A stretch of 64,000 nt of DNA from Chloroflexota bacterium. Lineage in GTDB: Bacteria; Chloroflexota; Limnocylindria; Limnocylindrales; CSP1-4. Positions within the stretch are counted from its first letter, which is position 1. Each line of letters opens with the position of its first letter. Shown here piece after piece: positions 34,985-44,319 of this stretch. The DNA is taken from contig SCUO01000074.1 in assembly GCA_004297395.1 (NCBI GenBank), positions 20,874 to 84,873 of the forward strand, written 5' to 3'. A model generated the notes under the pieces. It was not told the DNA's origin and made no database searches. It worked only from the letters and a program-made list of their open reading frames with translations. Made by a program: the position numbers and the translations under genes.

Positions 34985-36582
34985 ACGGCGAGGGTGGGCG
35001 GGGTCGCTTCGTCAGGTCCGGCCTGGTCCGGGCGGGCCTGATCCTCTCGATCGCATTCCTGGTCTCGAGGGCGCTCGGCTACGTGCGGACGGTCGTGTTC
35101 GGGGCAACGTTCGGGACGGGTCCCGAGCTCGATGCCTTCTTCGCGGCATTCCGTGTCCCGGACCTCATCTTCCAGGTCGTGGCCGCCGGGGCGATGGGCT
35201 CGGCCCTCATCCCCGTCATTGCCGGGCTGTTCGCGACTGGCGAACGAGCGCACGCCTGGCGGGTCGTGGCGACGGTCGCCAACCTGCTCCTGGGGGCCAT
35301 GGCGGTCCTGGCAGTGATCGCGTTCATCGGTGCACCCGTGCTGGTCCGGGCGCTCGCCCCGGGCTTCGACGAGCCCGCCCTCGCCCGGACGACGGAGCTG
35401 ACCAGGATCATGCTCGCGGCGCCCGTGCTGCTGTCGCTCGGGGCGGTTGCGACGAGCGCCCTGAATGCGGAGAGCCGGTTCACCTCGGCCGCGATGGCGC
35501 CGATCGTCTACAACCTCGCGATGATCGTGGCGGCGGTCGTGCTCGGCCCGTCGCTCGGGGTCGCGGCCCTCGCCTGGGGCGTCGTGGCCGGGGCGGCGGG
35601 ACACCTGCTGGTCCAGCTGCCGGCGCTCCTCGGCCTTGGCTTCCGGCCGGCGGTCCGAATCGATCTCGAGGACGCGGCGGCCCGCCGGGTCCTCGGTCTG
35701 CTCGCGCCACGGGCGCTCGGCCTCGGAGCATCGCAGATCACGTTCATCGTCATGACCGCCCTGGCCTCGTCGCTCGGCGAGGGCTCGATCTCGAGCTACA
35801 CGATCGCCTTCTCGCTGCTGCAGATCCCGGTCGGCGTCATCGGCGTCCCCCTGGGGGTCGTCATCTTCCCGTCGATGTCGCGCGATCACGCCCTCGGGGC
35901 GGTCGAGACCTACGTCGCGATGGTCACCCGCTCGGTCCGGCTGCTCGTCTTCGCGATGGTCCCGATCGCGGCAATCGGGATCGCCCTGCGGGCGCCGGTG
36001 GTGGAACTTCTGTTCGGCTATGGCAAGTTCGACGCCGCCGCCGTCGAGCGGACCGCGGCCACGCTGGCCCTGTTCCTCATCGGCCTCCCGGCCCATGCCG
36101 CCATCGCCGTCCTGGCACGCGCGTTCTATGCCCGCCAGGACACGCGGACGCCGGTCGCGGCCGCACTCCTCGCCGTTGCCGTCAACACCCTGCTCGGGGT
36201 CGCCCTGGTCGGGCCGCTCGGCCTGCCGGGGCTGGCCCTCGCGATCGCGATCGCGGCCTGGATCGAGGCCGCTGTCCTCCTGGCGGCGCTCGGCCGGCGG
36301 GTCCCGACGTTCGAGCTGCCGGGCATTCTCCGCGTCCTCGCGGAGTCGATCGCCGCCGGAGCGGGTTCGGCGGTCGTCGCCGCGGCCGTCGCGACTGCCC
36401 TTGGCGGGATGCTCGCACCCGGCGCCGACAAGCTCGCGATTCTGGTTGGCGCGGCCATTGCGACCGTCGCCGGCGGCGCCACCTATGTCGGAGTCGCGGT
36501 CGCATTGCGGATCCCGGAGCTGCCTTCTATCGTCGGCCTCGTGACCGAGCAGATCCGGCGCGGGCGAGGGCGCGGATCGTGA
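34981..36582 (+). CDS. murJ: lipid II flippase MurJ (MviN)
   Basis: A 533-residue integral membrane protein of the MOP superfamily with about 14 hydrophobic segments. The start GLILSIAFLVSRALGYVRT and the following FGTGPELDAFFAAFRVPDL are diagnostic for MurJ; Arg/Asp residues of the central cavity are kept in this stretch. VYNLAMI and IPVGVIGVPLGVVIFPSMSR are further family motifs. MurJ moves the undecaprenyl-linked peptidoglycan precursor across the membrane. The ATG overlaps the recombinase stop (ATGA) and its stop overlaps the first FemAB gene, linking export with the precursor-modifying enzymes downstream. Confidence 0.93.
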   Translation: MNGEGGRGRFVRSGLVRAGLILSIAFLVSRALGYVRTVVFGATFGTGPELDAFFAAFRVPDLIFQVVAAGAMGSALIPVIAGLFATGERAHAWRVVATVANLLLGAMAVLAVIAFIGAPVLVRALAPGFDEPALARTTELTRIMLAAPVLLSLGAVATSALNAESRFTSAAMAPIVYNLAMIVAAVVLGPSLGVAALAWGVVAGAAGHLLVQLPALLGLGFRPAVRIDLEDAAARRVLGLLAPRALGLGASQITFIVMTALASSLGEGSISSYTIAFSLLQIPVGVIGVPLGVVIFPSMSRDHALGAVETYVAMVTRSVRLLVFAMVPIAAIGIALRAPVVELLFGYGKFDAAAVERTAATLALFLIGLPAHAAIAVLARAFYARQDTRTPVAAALLAVAVNTLLGVALVGPLGLPGLALAIAIAAWIEAAVLLAALGRRVPTFELPGILRVLAESIAAGAGSAVVAAAVATALGGMLAPGADKLAILVGAAIATVAGGATYVGVAVALRIPELPSIVGLVTEQIRRGRGRGS

Positions 36583-37775
36583 GCCCCAGCGCGGGGCCCG
36601 GGGACGGGGCCGCCCGGAACGAAGCGCCCGCCCGGGACGCGGCCACTCGCGACCTTGCCGCCCGGGAAGGCGGGGCAGGCGATGCGCCGGGTACCGACGA
36701 CACCACCTGGGACGCCTTCGTCCAGGCGGCCAGGCCGGCCTCCTATCTCCAGCTGGCAGCCTGGGCCAGGGTGAAGCGCTCGAACGGCTGGACGGCGACC
36801 CGGGTCGTCGCCCGGGCCCCGTCCGGGCCGATCGGGGCCCAGATCCTCCTCCGGCGCCCCGGCCCGCTGCCGTGGGCGTTCGGGTACGCACCGCGCGGCC
36901 CCGTCACCGCGACCTGGCAGCCCGACGCGATCGAGCCGTTCACGGCACGCGTCCGGGATGCGCTCGGCGCGGTCGGTCGCGTTTCCCACCTGCGGATCGA
37001 CCCCGAGATCGAGCTCGACGGCCCTCTCGACACCGGAGGCGCACTTCGCGCGGCGCTCCAGGCGTGGGGCTGGCGCCCGGCAGCGCCCATCCAGCCGGCC
37101 TCGACCCGGCTCATCGACCTGACGGCCGACGAGCCGGCCCTGTGGAGCGACCTGCGCAAGAAATGGCGGCAGTACGTGAACCGAGCCAGGACCGGCGGGG
37201 TGACCGTCGAGGACGCCGGTGACGAGGCGCTCGGCACGTTCTACGAGATCTATCGCGAGACCGCCCGACGGGCCGGCTTCCTCATCCGGACCGAGGCGGC
37301 CTACCGCGATATCTGGGAGGCATACCGGCCCCAGGGCCTGGCCAGGCTGCTCATCGCCCGCCACCCGGACGGCGTGCCGGCGGCCGCGCTCTTCCTCGTC
37401 CGCTGCGGCGACCGGGTCGTGGAGCCCTATGGCGGCATGACCGCCGCCGGCGCCGAGTCCCGGGCCAACTACCTGCTGAAGTGGGAGGCCATCCGCTCGT
37501 CGCGCGAGGCCGGCGCCGCGATCTACGACCTGTGGGGCCTGGCGCATCCCGGGATCGCCCACTTCAAGGCCGGCTTCGGGGGCCGGGAGGTCCGATACAT
37601 CGGGGCGTGGGACCTCGTCCTCGATCGCCTCGGGCGGTCGGTCTACGGCGTTGCCCAGCGCGGCCGGGTGTGGCTCGAACGCCGCCGCCACGGGCTCGGG
37701 CGGGGCGCGGCCACGGCGCCGGGAACGGGCGGCGACGGCGGCGACGGGGCGGGCAACGTGGCCGGCGACGCCTGA
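36579..37775 (+). CDS. FemAB-family peptidoglycan aminoacyl transferase (first)
   Basis: A 398-residue soluble protein of the FemX/MurM type, which adds amino acids from aminoacyl-tRNA to the peptide stem of lipid II. Two GNAT-like domains are visible; typical strings are SYLQLAAWARVKRSNGW at the start, LRKKWRQYVNRARTGG (the tRNA/lipid-binding helix), RTEAAYRDIWEA and the late IYDLWGLAHPGIAHFKAGFG with YIGAWDLVLD. The first 45 residues are disordered (Ala/Arg/Asp-rich) and the last 25 are Gly/Ala-rich. The amino acid used is unknown. GTG overlaps the murJ stop by 4 nt; its stop overlaps the next start by 1 nt. Confidence 0.87.
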   Translation: MSPSAGPGDGAARNEAPARDAATRDLAAREGGAGDAPGTDDTTWDAFVQAARPASYLQLAAWARVKRSNGWTATRVVARAPSGPIGAQILLRRPGPLPWAFGYAPRGPVTATWQPDAIEPFTARVRDALGAVGRVSHLRIDPEIELDGPLDTGGALRAALQAWGWRPAAPIQPASTRLIDLTADEPALWSDLRKKWRQYVNRARTGGVTVEDAGDEALGTFYEIYRETARRAGFLIRTEAAYRDIWEAYRPQGLARLLIARHPDGVPAAALFLVRCGDRVVEPYGGMTAAGAESRANYLLKWEAIRSSREAGAAIYDLWGLAHPGIAHFKAGFGGREVRYIGAWDLVLDRLGRSVYGVAQRGRVWLERRRHGLGRGAATAPGTGGDGGDGAGNVAGDA

Positions 37776-38875
37776 TGGAGGTCCGGCCGGCGAACGCCCG
37801 CGAGCTCGAGGTCTGGGACGACCTCGTCGTGACGCCCGGCGGGGGCCACGTCTACCAGTCGATGGCCTGGGCTCGCCACCGGGCCGAGGCCGGCTGGCGG
37901 CCCCATCACCTCGTCGCGGCCGACGGCTCGGCGGCGCTGGTCCTGGAGCGGCGCTGGCCGGTCATCGGGGGCGGCAGCGCGTACCTGCCTCGCGGCCCCA
38001 TCCCCGCCGGCGACGCGCCGGCGATGGCCCACCGGCTGGCGTCGTTCGGCGGCTGGCTGGCAGCGAACGGCATCGATGTCATCGCGTCCGACGCGGAGGT
38101 CGAGGCGGCGACCGGCTATCGGGATCTCCTCCGGGGGCAGGGTTTCCACCCGATCGAGGAGATCCAGCCGTCCCGCCACAAGCTCGCCCTCCCGCTCGGC
38201 CACGGGGCCGACGAGGCTTCGCTCATGGCCGGGCTGGCCAAGGCCACCCGGCAGCGGATCAGGGCGGCGGAGCGGGCGGGTACGGTCGTCATCCGGCACG
38301 ACCGGTCCCGCGGCGCGGAAGGTGGTCCGGGCGAGGGCTTCGCGGCCCCGACCGGCGATTCCGACGACGCCCTCGACCAGTTCTACGACCTCCTTCTCGA
38401 GACCGGTGAGCGACGGCAGTTCACGTTCGGGCCGCGGGCAGGGTTCGTGGCCTGGTGGCGAGCCGCCCTCGACGCGGGTTGGCTCGTCCTGCTCGAGGCG
38501 CGCACGATGGATGGCGAGCCGCTCGCCGGCCTCGTCCTGTACCGACACGGCGGCCGGCTCAGCACGGTCCATTCGGGCGATCACGCGGCCACTCGACGCG
38601 CCCAGCCCGGGTCGCTCCACCTGCTCCGCTGGCGGGCCATCCAGCTCGCCCTCCGCGAGGGCTGCGCGGAGATGGACCTCGGCGGGGTCGATCTCCCGGG
38701 CGCACGCCGCCCGCCCGTGGAGGGCGAGCCGATGTACGGCCTGTACGAGCACAAGCGCTCGTTCGGGGCCACCTGGGTCGAGCTCAGCGGGGCCCATGAG
38801 CGCATCGTCCGGCCCCGCCGCTACGCACTCGGGCGTGCCGCGGCCCGACTCGCCCGGCTGGCCGGCCGACCGTGA
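37775..38875 (+). CDS. FemAB/GNAT-like aminoacyl transferase (second)
   Basis: A 366-residue paralogue-like protein with the same architecture as the previous gene but well diverged. Recognisable strings are HVYQSMAWARHRAEAGWRP at the start, LAKATRQRIRAAERAG in the helix corresponding to the lipid/tRNA-binding segment, LDQFYDLLLETGERRQF, and at the end MYGLYEHKRSFGATWVELSG followed by a basic tail. Two such enzymes in tandem suggest a bridge of at least two residues, or two alternative additions. ATG 37775 shares its A with the TGA of the previous gene (TGATG), and the stop overlaps murE. Confidence 0.8.
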   Translation: MEVRPANARELEVWDDLVVTPGGGHVYQSMAWARHRAEAGWRPHHLVAADGSAALVLERRWPVIGGGSAYLPRGPIPAGDAPAMAHRLASFGGWLAANGIDVIASDAEVEAATGYRDLLRGQGFHPIEEIQPSRHKLALPLGHGADEASLMAGLAKATRQRIRAAERAGTVVIRHDRSRGAEGGPGEGFAAPTGDSDDALDQFYDLLLETGERRQFTFGPRAGFVAWWRAALDAGWLVLLEARTMDGEPLAGLVLYRHGGRLSTVHSGDHAATRRAQPGSLHLLRWRAIQLALREGCAEMDLGGVDLPGARRPPVEGEPMYGLYEHKRSFGATWVELSGAHERIVRPRRYALGRAAARLARLAGRP

Positions 38876-40494
38876 CCACGATCGCCGAGCGGATCGCCGC
38901 CGCGGAGCCGCCGGAACCACGTCCGCTCGGCGACCTCGTCGCCCGCCTCGACCGCGAGGGTTGGCTGGAGTCCGGCGCCCCCGGATCCTCGGCCGCGGGC
39001 CGCGGGATCCGTGGCTTGACCCACGATTCGCGCCAGGTCCGGCCGGGCTGGCTGTTCGTGGCCGTGCCCGGCGAGCACGCCGACGGCCACGCTTTCGTGA
39101 GCGCGGCGGGGGCCGCCGGGGCGGTGGCGGCGATCGTGGAGCGGCCCGTCGACAGCCCGATTCCCCAGGTCCTCGTGCGAAACGCCAGGGCCGCCCTCGC
39201 CAGTGCCGCGGGCTGGTGGTACGGCGACCCGTCAGCCGAGCTCGGGGTCATCGGGATCACCGGCACGGACGGCAAGACCACGACGAGCTTCCTCGCCACC
39301 GCGGCCCTCGAGGCGGGCGGGCTCCCCACCGGCATGCTCGGCACGGCGGCCCTCGAGGTCGGCGACCTGCGTGAGCCCAACCCGGAGCACGCCACCACCC
39401 CCGAGGCGCCGCGGCTCCAGGCGATCCTGCGGGCGATGACCGCGGCCGGCGACCGCGCGGCCGTCGTCGAAACGACCTCCCATGGCCTGGCCCTGGACCG
39501 AGTCGCCGGGATCCGCTACGACATCGCGATCCTCACCAACGTCACCCACGAGCACCTCGAGCTCCACGGCACGTGGGAGGCGTACCGCGACGCCAAGCGC
39601 TCCCTCTTCGAGCGGCTCGCCGTCGGACCGGCGAACCCGGCCAAGCCCCACCCCGGCTGGCCCCGGACGGGGATCGTCAACCTCGACGACCCGTCGGCCG
39701 CAGCCTTCGCCGAGGCCACCCGGCGGGCTGGGGCGCGGCTCCTGACCTACTCGGCGGACGTGGGCCGCTCCACGGCCGACGTCCGGGCGACCGAGATCCA
39801 GGTCGGTCGATGGGGCGGCGGGCTGCACGTCCGGTACCTCGCTCCGTCCGGGCGAGGCGATCTCTGGACGCCGCTCATCGGGCGGTTCAATGTCCAGAAC
39901 CTGCTCGCCGTCGTCGCCCTCGGCGAGGCGATCGGGCTGGACCCGGCGGCCGTCCGTTCCGGGCTCGAATCGGTTGCCTCGATCCCCGGCCGGATGGAGC
40001 GCGTCGAGGCCGGCCAGCCGTTCGAGGTCATCGTCGACTATGCCCACACGCCGGCCTCGCTCGAGGGCGCGCTCGACGAGCTGGGCGCGCTCGCTCAGTC
40101 ACGCGGCGGCGAGGTCATCGTCGTCTTCGGCTCGGCCGGCGAACGCGATACGCAGAAGCGGCCCGAGATGGGCCGGATCGCCGGCGAGCGCTGTGCCGTC
40201 GTGGTCATCACCGACGAGGACCCCCGCGGCGAGGACCGCGAAGCCATCCTCGCCGAGATCGCCGCCGGTGCGACTGCGGCGGGCAAGCAGGGCGGCCGCG
40301 ACCTCCTGCTCGTCGCGGATCGGGGCGCCGCCATCCGGGCCGCGTTCGAGCGGGCACGTCCCGGCGATGTCGTGCTGCTCGCCGGCAAGGGCCATGAGAC
40401 GACGATCCTCTACGCCGACGGCGCCATGCCCTGGGACGAGCGCGCCGAGGCATTCGCGGCGCTGGCCGAGCTCGGCTGGACGCCCGGCGCCTGA
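38872..40494 (+). CDS. murE: UDP-MurNAc-tripeptide synthetase MurE
   Basis: A 540-residue Mur ligase that adds the third amino acid to the peptidoglycan precursor. Features: N-terminal UDP-binding domain with LTHDSRQVRPGWLFVAVPG, P-loop GITGTDGKTTT, TNVTHEHLELHG, the carbamylated Lys region RDAKRSLF, and the C-terminal specificity loop D448-E-D-P-R452. The reference loop is DNPR for meso-diaminopimelate enzymes; Lys- or Orn-adding enzymes vary at the middle positions. Arg452 is kept, so the substrate (mDAP, Lys or Orn) cannot be decided. Start GTG overlaps the preceding stop; this ends the topA-murE coupled run. Confidence 0.92.
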   Translation: MTTIAERIAAAEPPEPRPLGDLVARLDREGWLESGAPGSSAAGRGIRGLTHDSRQVRPGWLFVAVPGEHADGHAFVSAAGAAGAVAAIVERPVDSPIPQVLVRNARAALASAAGWWYGDPSAELGVIGITGTDGKTTTSFLATAALEAGGLPTGMLGTAALEVGDLREPNPEHATTPEAPRLQAILRAMTAAGDRAAVVETTSHGLALDRVAGIRYDIAILTNVTHEHLELHGTWEAYRDAKRSLFERLAVGPANPAKPHPGWPRTGIVNLDDPSAAAFAEATRRAGARLLTYSADVGRSTADVRATEIQVGRWGGGLHVRYLAPSGRGDLWTPLIGRFNVQNLLAVVALGEAIGLDPAAVRSGLESVASIPGRMERVEAGQPFEVIVDYAHTPASLEGALDELGALAQSRGGEVIVVFGSAGERDTQKRPEMGRIAGERCAVVVITDEDPRGEDREAILAEIAAGATAAGKQGGRDLLLVADRGAAIRAAFERARPGDVVLLAGKGHETTILYADGAMPWDERAEAFAALAELGWTPGA

Positions 40495-40550
40495 TCAGGC
40501 ACGGTCGGGCCGACGAGCGGGGAGCCGGCAGCCGCGCAGGGGCCCGCTGC

Positions 40551-40556
40551 TAGACT
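40551..40556 (+). promoter_or_regulatory. -10 box of rel, leaderless, flanked by a small inverted repeat
   Basis: TAGACT ends 9 nt before the ATG at 40566. It sits in the loop of GCTGC (40546-40550) and GCAGC (40558-40562), which could be an operator half-pair. Confidence 0.5.
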
Positions 40557-40565
40557 CGCAGCACG

Positions 40566-42830
40566 ATGGTTGCCCCTCGAACGCGCGCCGACGTCGCCGC
40601 CGCCGACGCCCCACCGCCGACCGCGGTCCGGGCCCGGCGAGGCACGGGTCGTGCGCTGTCGAGAACGGCGACGACCCGCGACGCGACATCCCTCGACGTC
40701 CAGACCGCCCGGCTCCTCGCAGCGATCCGCATCCACTACCCGCAGGCCGACCTCTCGGGCGTGGAGCGGGCCGTGGCCATGGCGGCCGAGGCCCACGGCG
40801 ACCAGCGCCGGGCCTCGGGCGAGCCGTACGTCACCCATCCCATCGCAGCCGCCGAGATCCTGGCCGAGCTGGGCATCGATCCCGTGGCCATCGAGGCGGC
40901 CGTGCTCCACGACGTCCCCGAAGACACCGAGTTCGCCCTGGCCGACATCGAGGAACGCTTCGGTGGCGAGGTCGCTCGACTTGTCGACGGCGTGACCAAG
41001 CTCGGCAAGTTCAGCACCCTCAGCCACGAGCAGCAGCAGGCCGAGAACATCCGGAAGATGTTCCTGGCGATGGCCGAGGACATCCGGGTCGTCCTCATCA
41101 AGCTCGCCGACCGCCTCCACAACATGCGAACCCTGGCCGCCCTGCCGATGGAGAAGCAGCTCCGGATCGCCCGCCAGACGCTCGAGATCTACGCCCCGCT
41201 GGCCGAGCGCCTGGGGATCTGGCAGGTCAAGTGGGAGCTCGAGGACCTGGCCTTCAAGACCCTCGAGCCGGAGCGCTTCCGCGAGCTGGCGAAGCTCCTC
41301 GACACCCGCCGCCGTGGCCGCGAGACGTTCATCGAGCGGGCCATCGCCGAGCTCGAGCCAAGGCTCCGCGACTCGGGCGTCGTCGCCGACCTTCAGGGTC
41401 GACCGAAGCACATCTACAGCATCTGGAAGAAGATGCAGCGGAAGTCGGCCGAGTTCGGCGAGATCTACGACGTCTACGCCATCCGGATCCTGGTCGACGA
41501 GGTCAAGGACTGCTACGCCGCCCTCGGTATCGTTCACGCCCTGTGGCGCCCGATCCCCAACCAGTTCGACGACTACATCGCCGTCCCCAAGAACAACCTC
41601 TACCAGTCGCTCCACACCGCGGTCATCGCCCTCGACGGCAAGCCCCTCGAGATCCAGATCCGGACCCATGCGATGCATGCCGTCTCGGAGGTCGGCATCG
41701 CCGCCCACTGGCGCTACAAGGAAGGCACCAAGTCGGACCGCGACTACGACGCCAAGCTGGCCTGGCTGCGCCAGCTCATGGACTGGCAGCGCGAGGTCAG
41801 CGACGCGACCGAGTTCGTCGAGGGCATCAAGCTCGACATCTTCCAGGACCAGGTCTTCGTCTTCACGCCCAAGGGCGAGATCAAGGACCTGCCCGCGAAT
41901 TCGACGCCGCTCGACTTCGCCTACCGCATCCACACCGACGTCGGCCACCGGACGATCGGGGCCAAGGTCAACAACCGCCTCGTGCCCCTCGACTATCGCC
42001 TCAAGAACGGTGACATCGTCGAGATCGTCACGACCAAGGCCGAGCACGGCCCGTCGCGCGACTGGCTGAACCTCGTCCGGACCAGCCACGCCCGCGAGAA
42101 GATCCGCCAATGGTTCAAGCGCCAGGAGCGCGACGAGAACATCGTCCATGGGCGCGAATCGCTTGACCGCGAGCTCCGCCGCCTGGCCCGGACCTCGATG
42201 GCCGCGCTCGGCCAGGACCGGATCATGGAGGTCGCCCGCCAGCTCAACCACGATTCGCTCGACGACTTCCTGGCCGCCGTCGGCTACGGGGCGATCTCGG
42301 CCCAGTCGGTGGTCATGCGCCTCGGCGTCGTCGACGATGCCCAGCTGGCGCTGCCCACCGTCGCGCCCCAGGTCCAGCCGGCCAGGGCCGGCGGGGTCCG
42401 GGTCAAGGGCGTGGGGGACCTTCTCGTCCGGTTCGCCCGATGTTGTCACCCGATCCCGGGCGACCCGATCCAGGGCTTCATCACCCGGGGCAAGGGCGTC
42501 ACGGTCCACCTCCGCTCGTGCCCCACGGTCATCAACGAGCGCGAGGTCAGCCGGCTCATCGAGGTCGAATGGGAAGCCGCACCGGCCCAGACCTACCCGA
42601 TCGCGATCCGGGTGGAGGCCTACGATCGGACCGGCCTGCTCAGCGACATCACCCAGGTCGTGGCCGAAGCCAAGGTCAACATCCTCTCGGCCGCGGTCGC
42701 GGTGGGACCGGACCACGTGGCCGTCGTGCGGGCAACACTCCAGGTTGCGAGCGTGTCCCAGCTCGCCCGCGTCCTCGGCCGGATCGAGCAGCTGAAGGAC
42801 GTCATCAGCGTCTCGCGGGACCTCGGCTAG
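40566..42830 (+). CDS. rel: Rel/SpoT-type (p)ppGpp synthetase-hydrolase
   Basis: A 754-residue long RSH protein. Hydrolase: HPIAAAEIL with His91, His115-Asp116 and ED in HDVPEDTE, KLADRLHNMRTL with the later metal Asp. Synthetase (about 265-390): YDVYAIRILVDEVKDCY, YQSLHT, EIQIRTHAMH and AAHWRYKEG. The loop that is RxKD in bifunctional enzymes and ExDD in RelA is here Q333-F-D-D336. TGS domain (about 415-480; VFVFTPKGEIKDLP), zinc-finger/conserved-Cys domain (RCCHPIPGD) and a C-terminal ACT domain (670-750) complete the regulatory half. The gene controls the stringent response. The first 40 residues are disordered. Confidence 0.93.
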   Translation: MVAPRTRADVAAADAPPPTAVRARRGTGRALSRTATTRDATSLDVQTARLLAAIRIHYPQADLSGVERAVAMAAEAHGDQRRASGEPYVTHPIAAAEILAELGIDPVAIEAAVLHDVPEDTEFALADIEERFGGEVARLVDGVTKLGKFSTLSHEQQQAENIRKMFLAMAEDIRVVLIKLADRLHNMRTLAALPMEKQLRIARQTLEIYAPLAERLGIWQVKWELEDLAFKTLEPERFRELAKLLDTRRRGRETFIERAIAELEPRLRDSGVVADLQGRPKHIYSIWKKMQRKSAEFGEIYDVYAIRILVDEVKDCYAALGIVHALWRPIPNQFDDYIAVPKNNLYQSLHTAVIALDGKPLEIQIRTHAMHAVSEVGIAAHWRYKEGTKSDRDYDAKLAWLRQLMDWQREVSDATEFVEGIKLDIFQDQVFVFTPKGEIKDLPANSTPLDFAYRIHTDVGHRTIGAKVNNRLVPLDYRLKNGDIVEIVTTKAEHGPSRDWLNLVRTSHAREKIRQWFKRQERDENIVHGRESLDRELRRLARTSMAALGQDRIMEVARQLNHDSLDDFLAAVGYGAISAQSVVMRLGVVDDAQLALPTVAPQVQPARAGGVRVKGVGDLLVRFARCCHPIPGDPIQGFITRGKGVTVHLRSCPTVINEREVSRLIEVEWEAAPAQTYPIAIRVEAYDRTGLLSDITQVVAEAKVNILSAAVAVGPDHVAVVRATLQVASVSQLARVLGRIEQLKDVISVSRDLG

Positions 42831-42855
42831 CCCCGTCGATGGGGATCCGGCGTCC

Positions 42856-44319
42856 GTGACCGCTCCGGCGGGCCCGAACCACGCCGCGGATGTCGCGGGG
42901 GAGCTGACGTCGGTCGCAGATGCCGCGACCGGGCCACGCGCCCGGTTCAGACGACGTCTCGCGGGCGTCCTGGCGATCGCCGGCGTGGTCCAGACGATCC
43001 TGACCTTCGGGCTTGCCCGCTTCGGCGACCCGCGCTTCCGCCTGCCCGTCGACCTCGTGACGATCGGTGCGCTCGGGATCCTTCTCCTGTTCCCGATCAT
43101 GGGCGCCCTGATCATCCAGCGCCGGCCGTTCACCCGGGTGCCGTGGCTCATGATCGCCGTCGGGCTCGGCATCGGGCTCGGGCTGTCGACGACGGCCTAT
43201 GGCGTCAACGGCCTGCCTCCGGCAGGGCCTCTGCCGTTTGCGGTCGAGGCCCTCGTCATATCGCAGGTCTTCTTCGTGCCGTCACTCGCCGGCGCGACCG
43301 TCCTCATCCTGCTGCTCTTTCCCACCGATCGGCTGGTCGGCCCTCGCTGGCGGTACGTCGCCTGGCTCGCGTTCGCGGCGTCGGCGATCGATGTGGTCGG
43401 TGCCCTCAGCCGGCCCGACCTCAACCCGGAGATGCTGCCCGGCGTTCCCAACCCGATCGCGCCCGCCGGTTCTGCCGGTCTGGTTGACATCCTGTTCGTC
43501 GCCGCGAACCTGACCGCCAGCGCCACCCTCATCCTCGCGGCCGCCTCGCTCGTCGTCCGGTATCGCGGTGCCGGGAGCGTCGAGCGAGCCCAGATCCGGT
43601 GGCTGGCCCTGTTCGGGGTCCTGGCGGCTGTCGCCTTCAGCGTCACGATCGCGTCGACGGGTCCGCTCGGCGACACCGCGTTCGGCATCGGGATCCTGTG
43701 CATCGCCTGCATGCCGATCGGCATCGGCATCGCCATCACCCGCTACCGGCTCTACGACATCGATCGCCTGATCAACCGGGCGATCGTCTACGCCTTCCTC
43801 ACCGCGATCCTCGCGGGCATCTTCGCCGCGGCCGCCGGTCTCTCGCAGCGCCTGTTCGTGGCGTTCACGGGCGAGACGTCCGACGCCGCCATCGTGGCCA
43901 CGACCCTGGTCGTCGCTGCGCTCTACACGCCCCTCCGGACGTGGCTCGACGCGGTCGTCGATCGGCGCTTCAAGTACGAGCGGGCGCGGTTCGGCTCGTA
44001 TCGCGACGAGCTCCAGAAGGCGCTCTCGCTCGTCGACGCCACGGCCGCCGCCGAGCGTCTCGCGAAGGAGATAGCCCGCGAGACCACGATCGCCGACGTG
44101 GCGGTCCTCGACGAGGGTGGCGCCCCGAGCGCGACCTTGGGTCAGTGGCCGATCGCCGAGGCGCAGAGGATCGCCATCCCAGGCGGTCACGGCGCGCTCT
44201 CGGCCGTTGCCATCGGCGGCGGCGCGGACCGATCTCGCCGCACCGAGGCGTGGCAGACCGAGATCGAGGAGATCGCGAGCCTGGCCGCGCGCACCGTCCG
44301 GCGCCGCGACGGCCGATAG
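42856..44319 (+). CDS. multi-pass membrane sensor-like protein lacking a kinase domain
   Basis: A 487-residue protein with about eight membrane helices between residues 35 and 370, the string RYRLYDIDRLINRAIVYAF, and DRRFKYERARF right after the last helix. These strings are typical of the N-terminal sensor half of certain actinobacterial and Chloroflexota histidine kinases. After them a short helical linker (QKALSLVDATAAAERLAKEI) and a small GAF-like part follow, but no H-box or ATPase domain is present and the protein ends at 487. It may signal through another protein, or be a degenerate sensor. It lies 25 nt after rel and 10 nt before hisS. Confidence 0.65.
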   Translation: MTAPAGPNHAADVAGELTSVADAATGPRARFRRRLAGVLAIAGVVQTILTFGLARFGDPRFRLPVDLVTIGALGILLLFPIMGALIIQRRPFTRVPWLMIAVGLGIGLGLSTTAYGVNGLPPAGPLPFAVEALVISQVFFVPSLAGATVLILLLFPTDRLVGPRWRYVAWLAFAASAIDVVGALSRPDLNPEMLPGVPNPIAPAGSAGLVDILFVAANLTASATLILAAASLVVRYRGAGSVERAQIRWLALFGVLAAVAFSVTIASTGPLGDTAFGIGILCIACMPIGIGIAITRYRLYDIDRLINRAIVYAFLTAILAGIFAAAAGLSQRLFVAFTGETSDAAIVATTLVVAALYTPLRTWLDAVVDRRFKYERARFGSYRDELQKALSLVDATAAAERLAKEIARETTIADVAVLDEGGAPSATLGQWPIAEAQRIAIPGGHGALSAVAIGGGADRSRRTEAWQTEIEEIASLAARTVRRRDGR

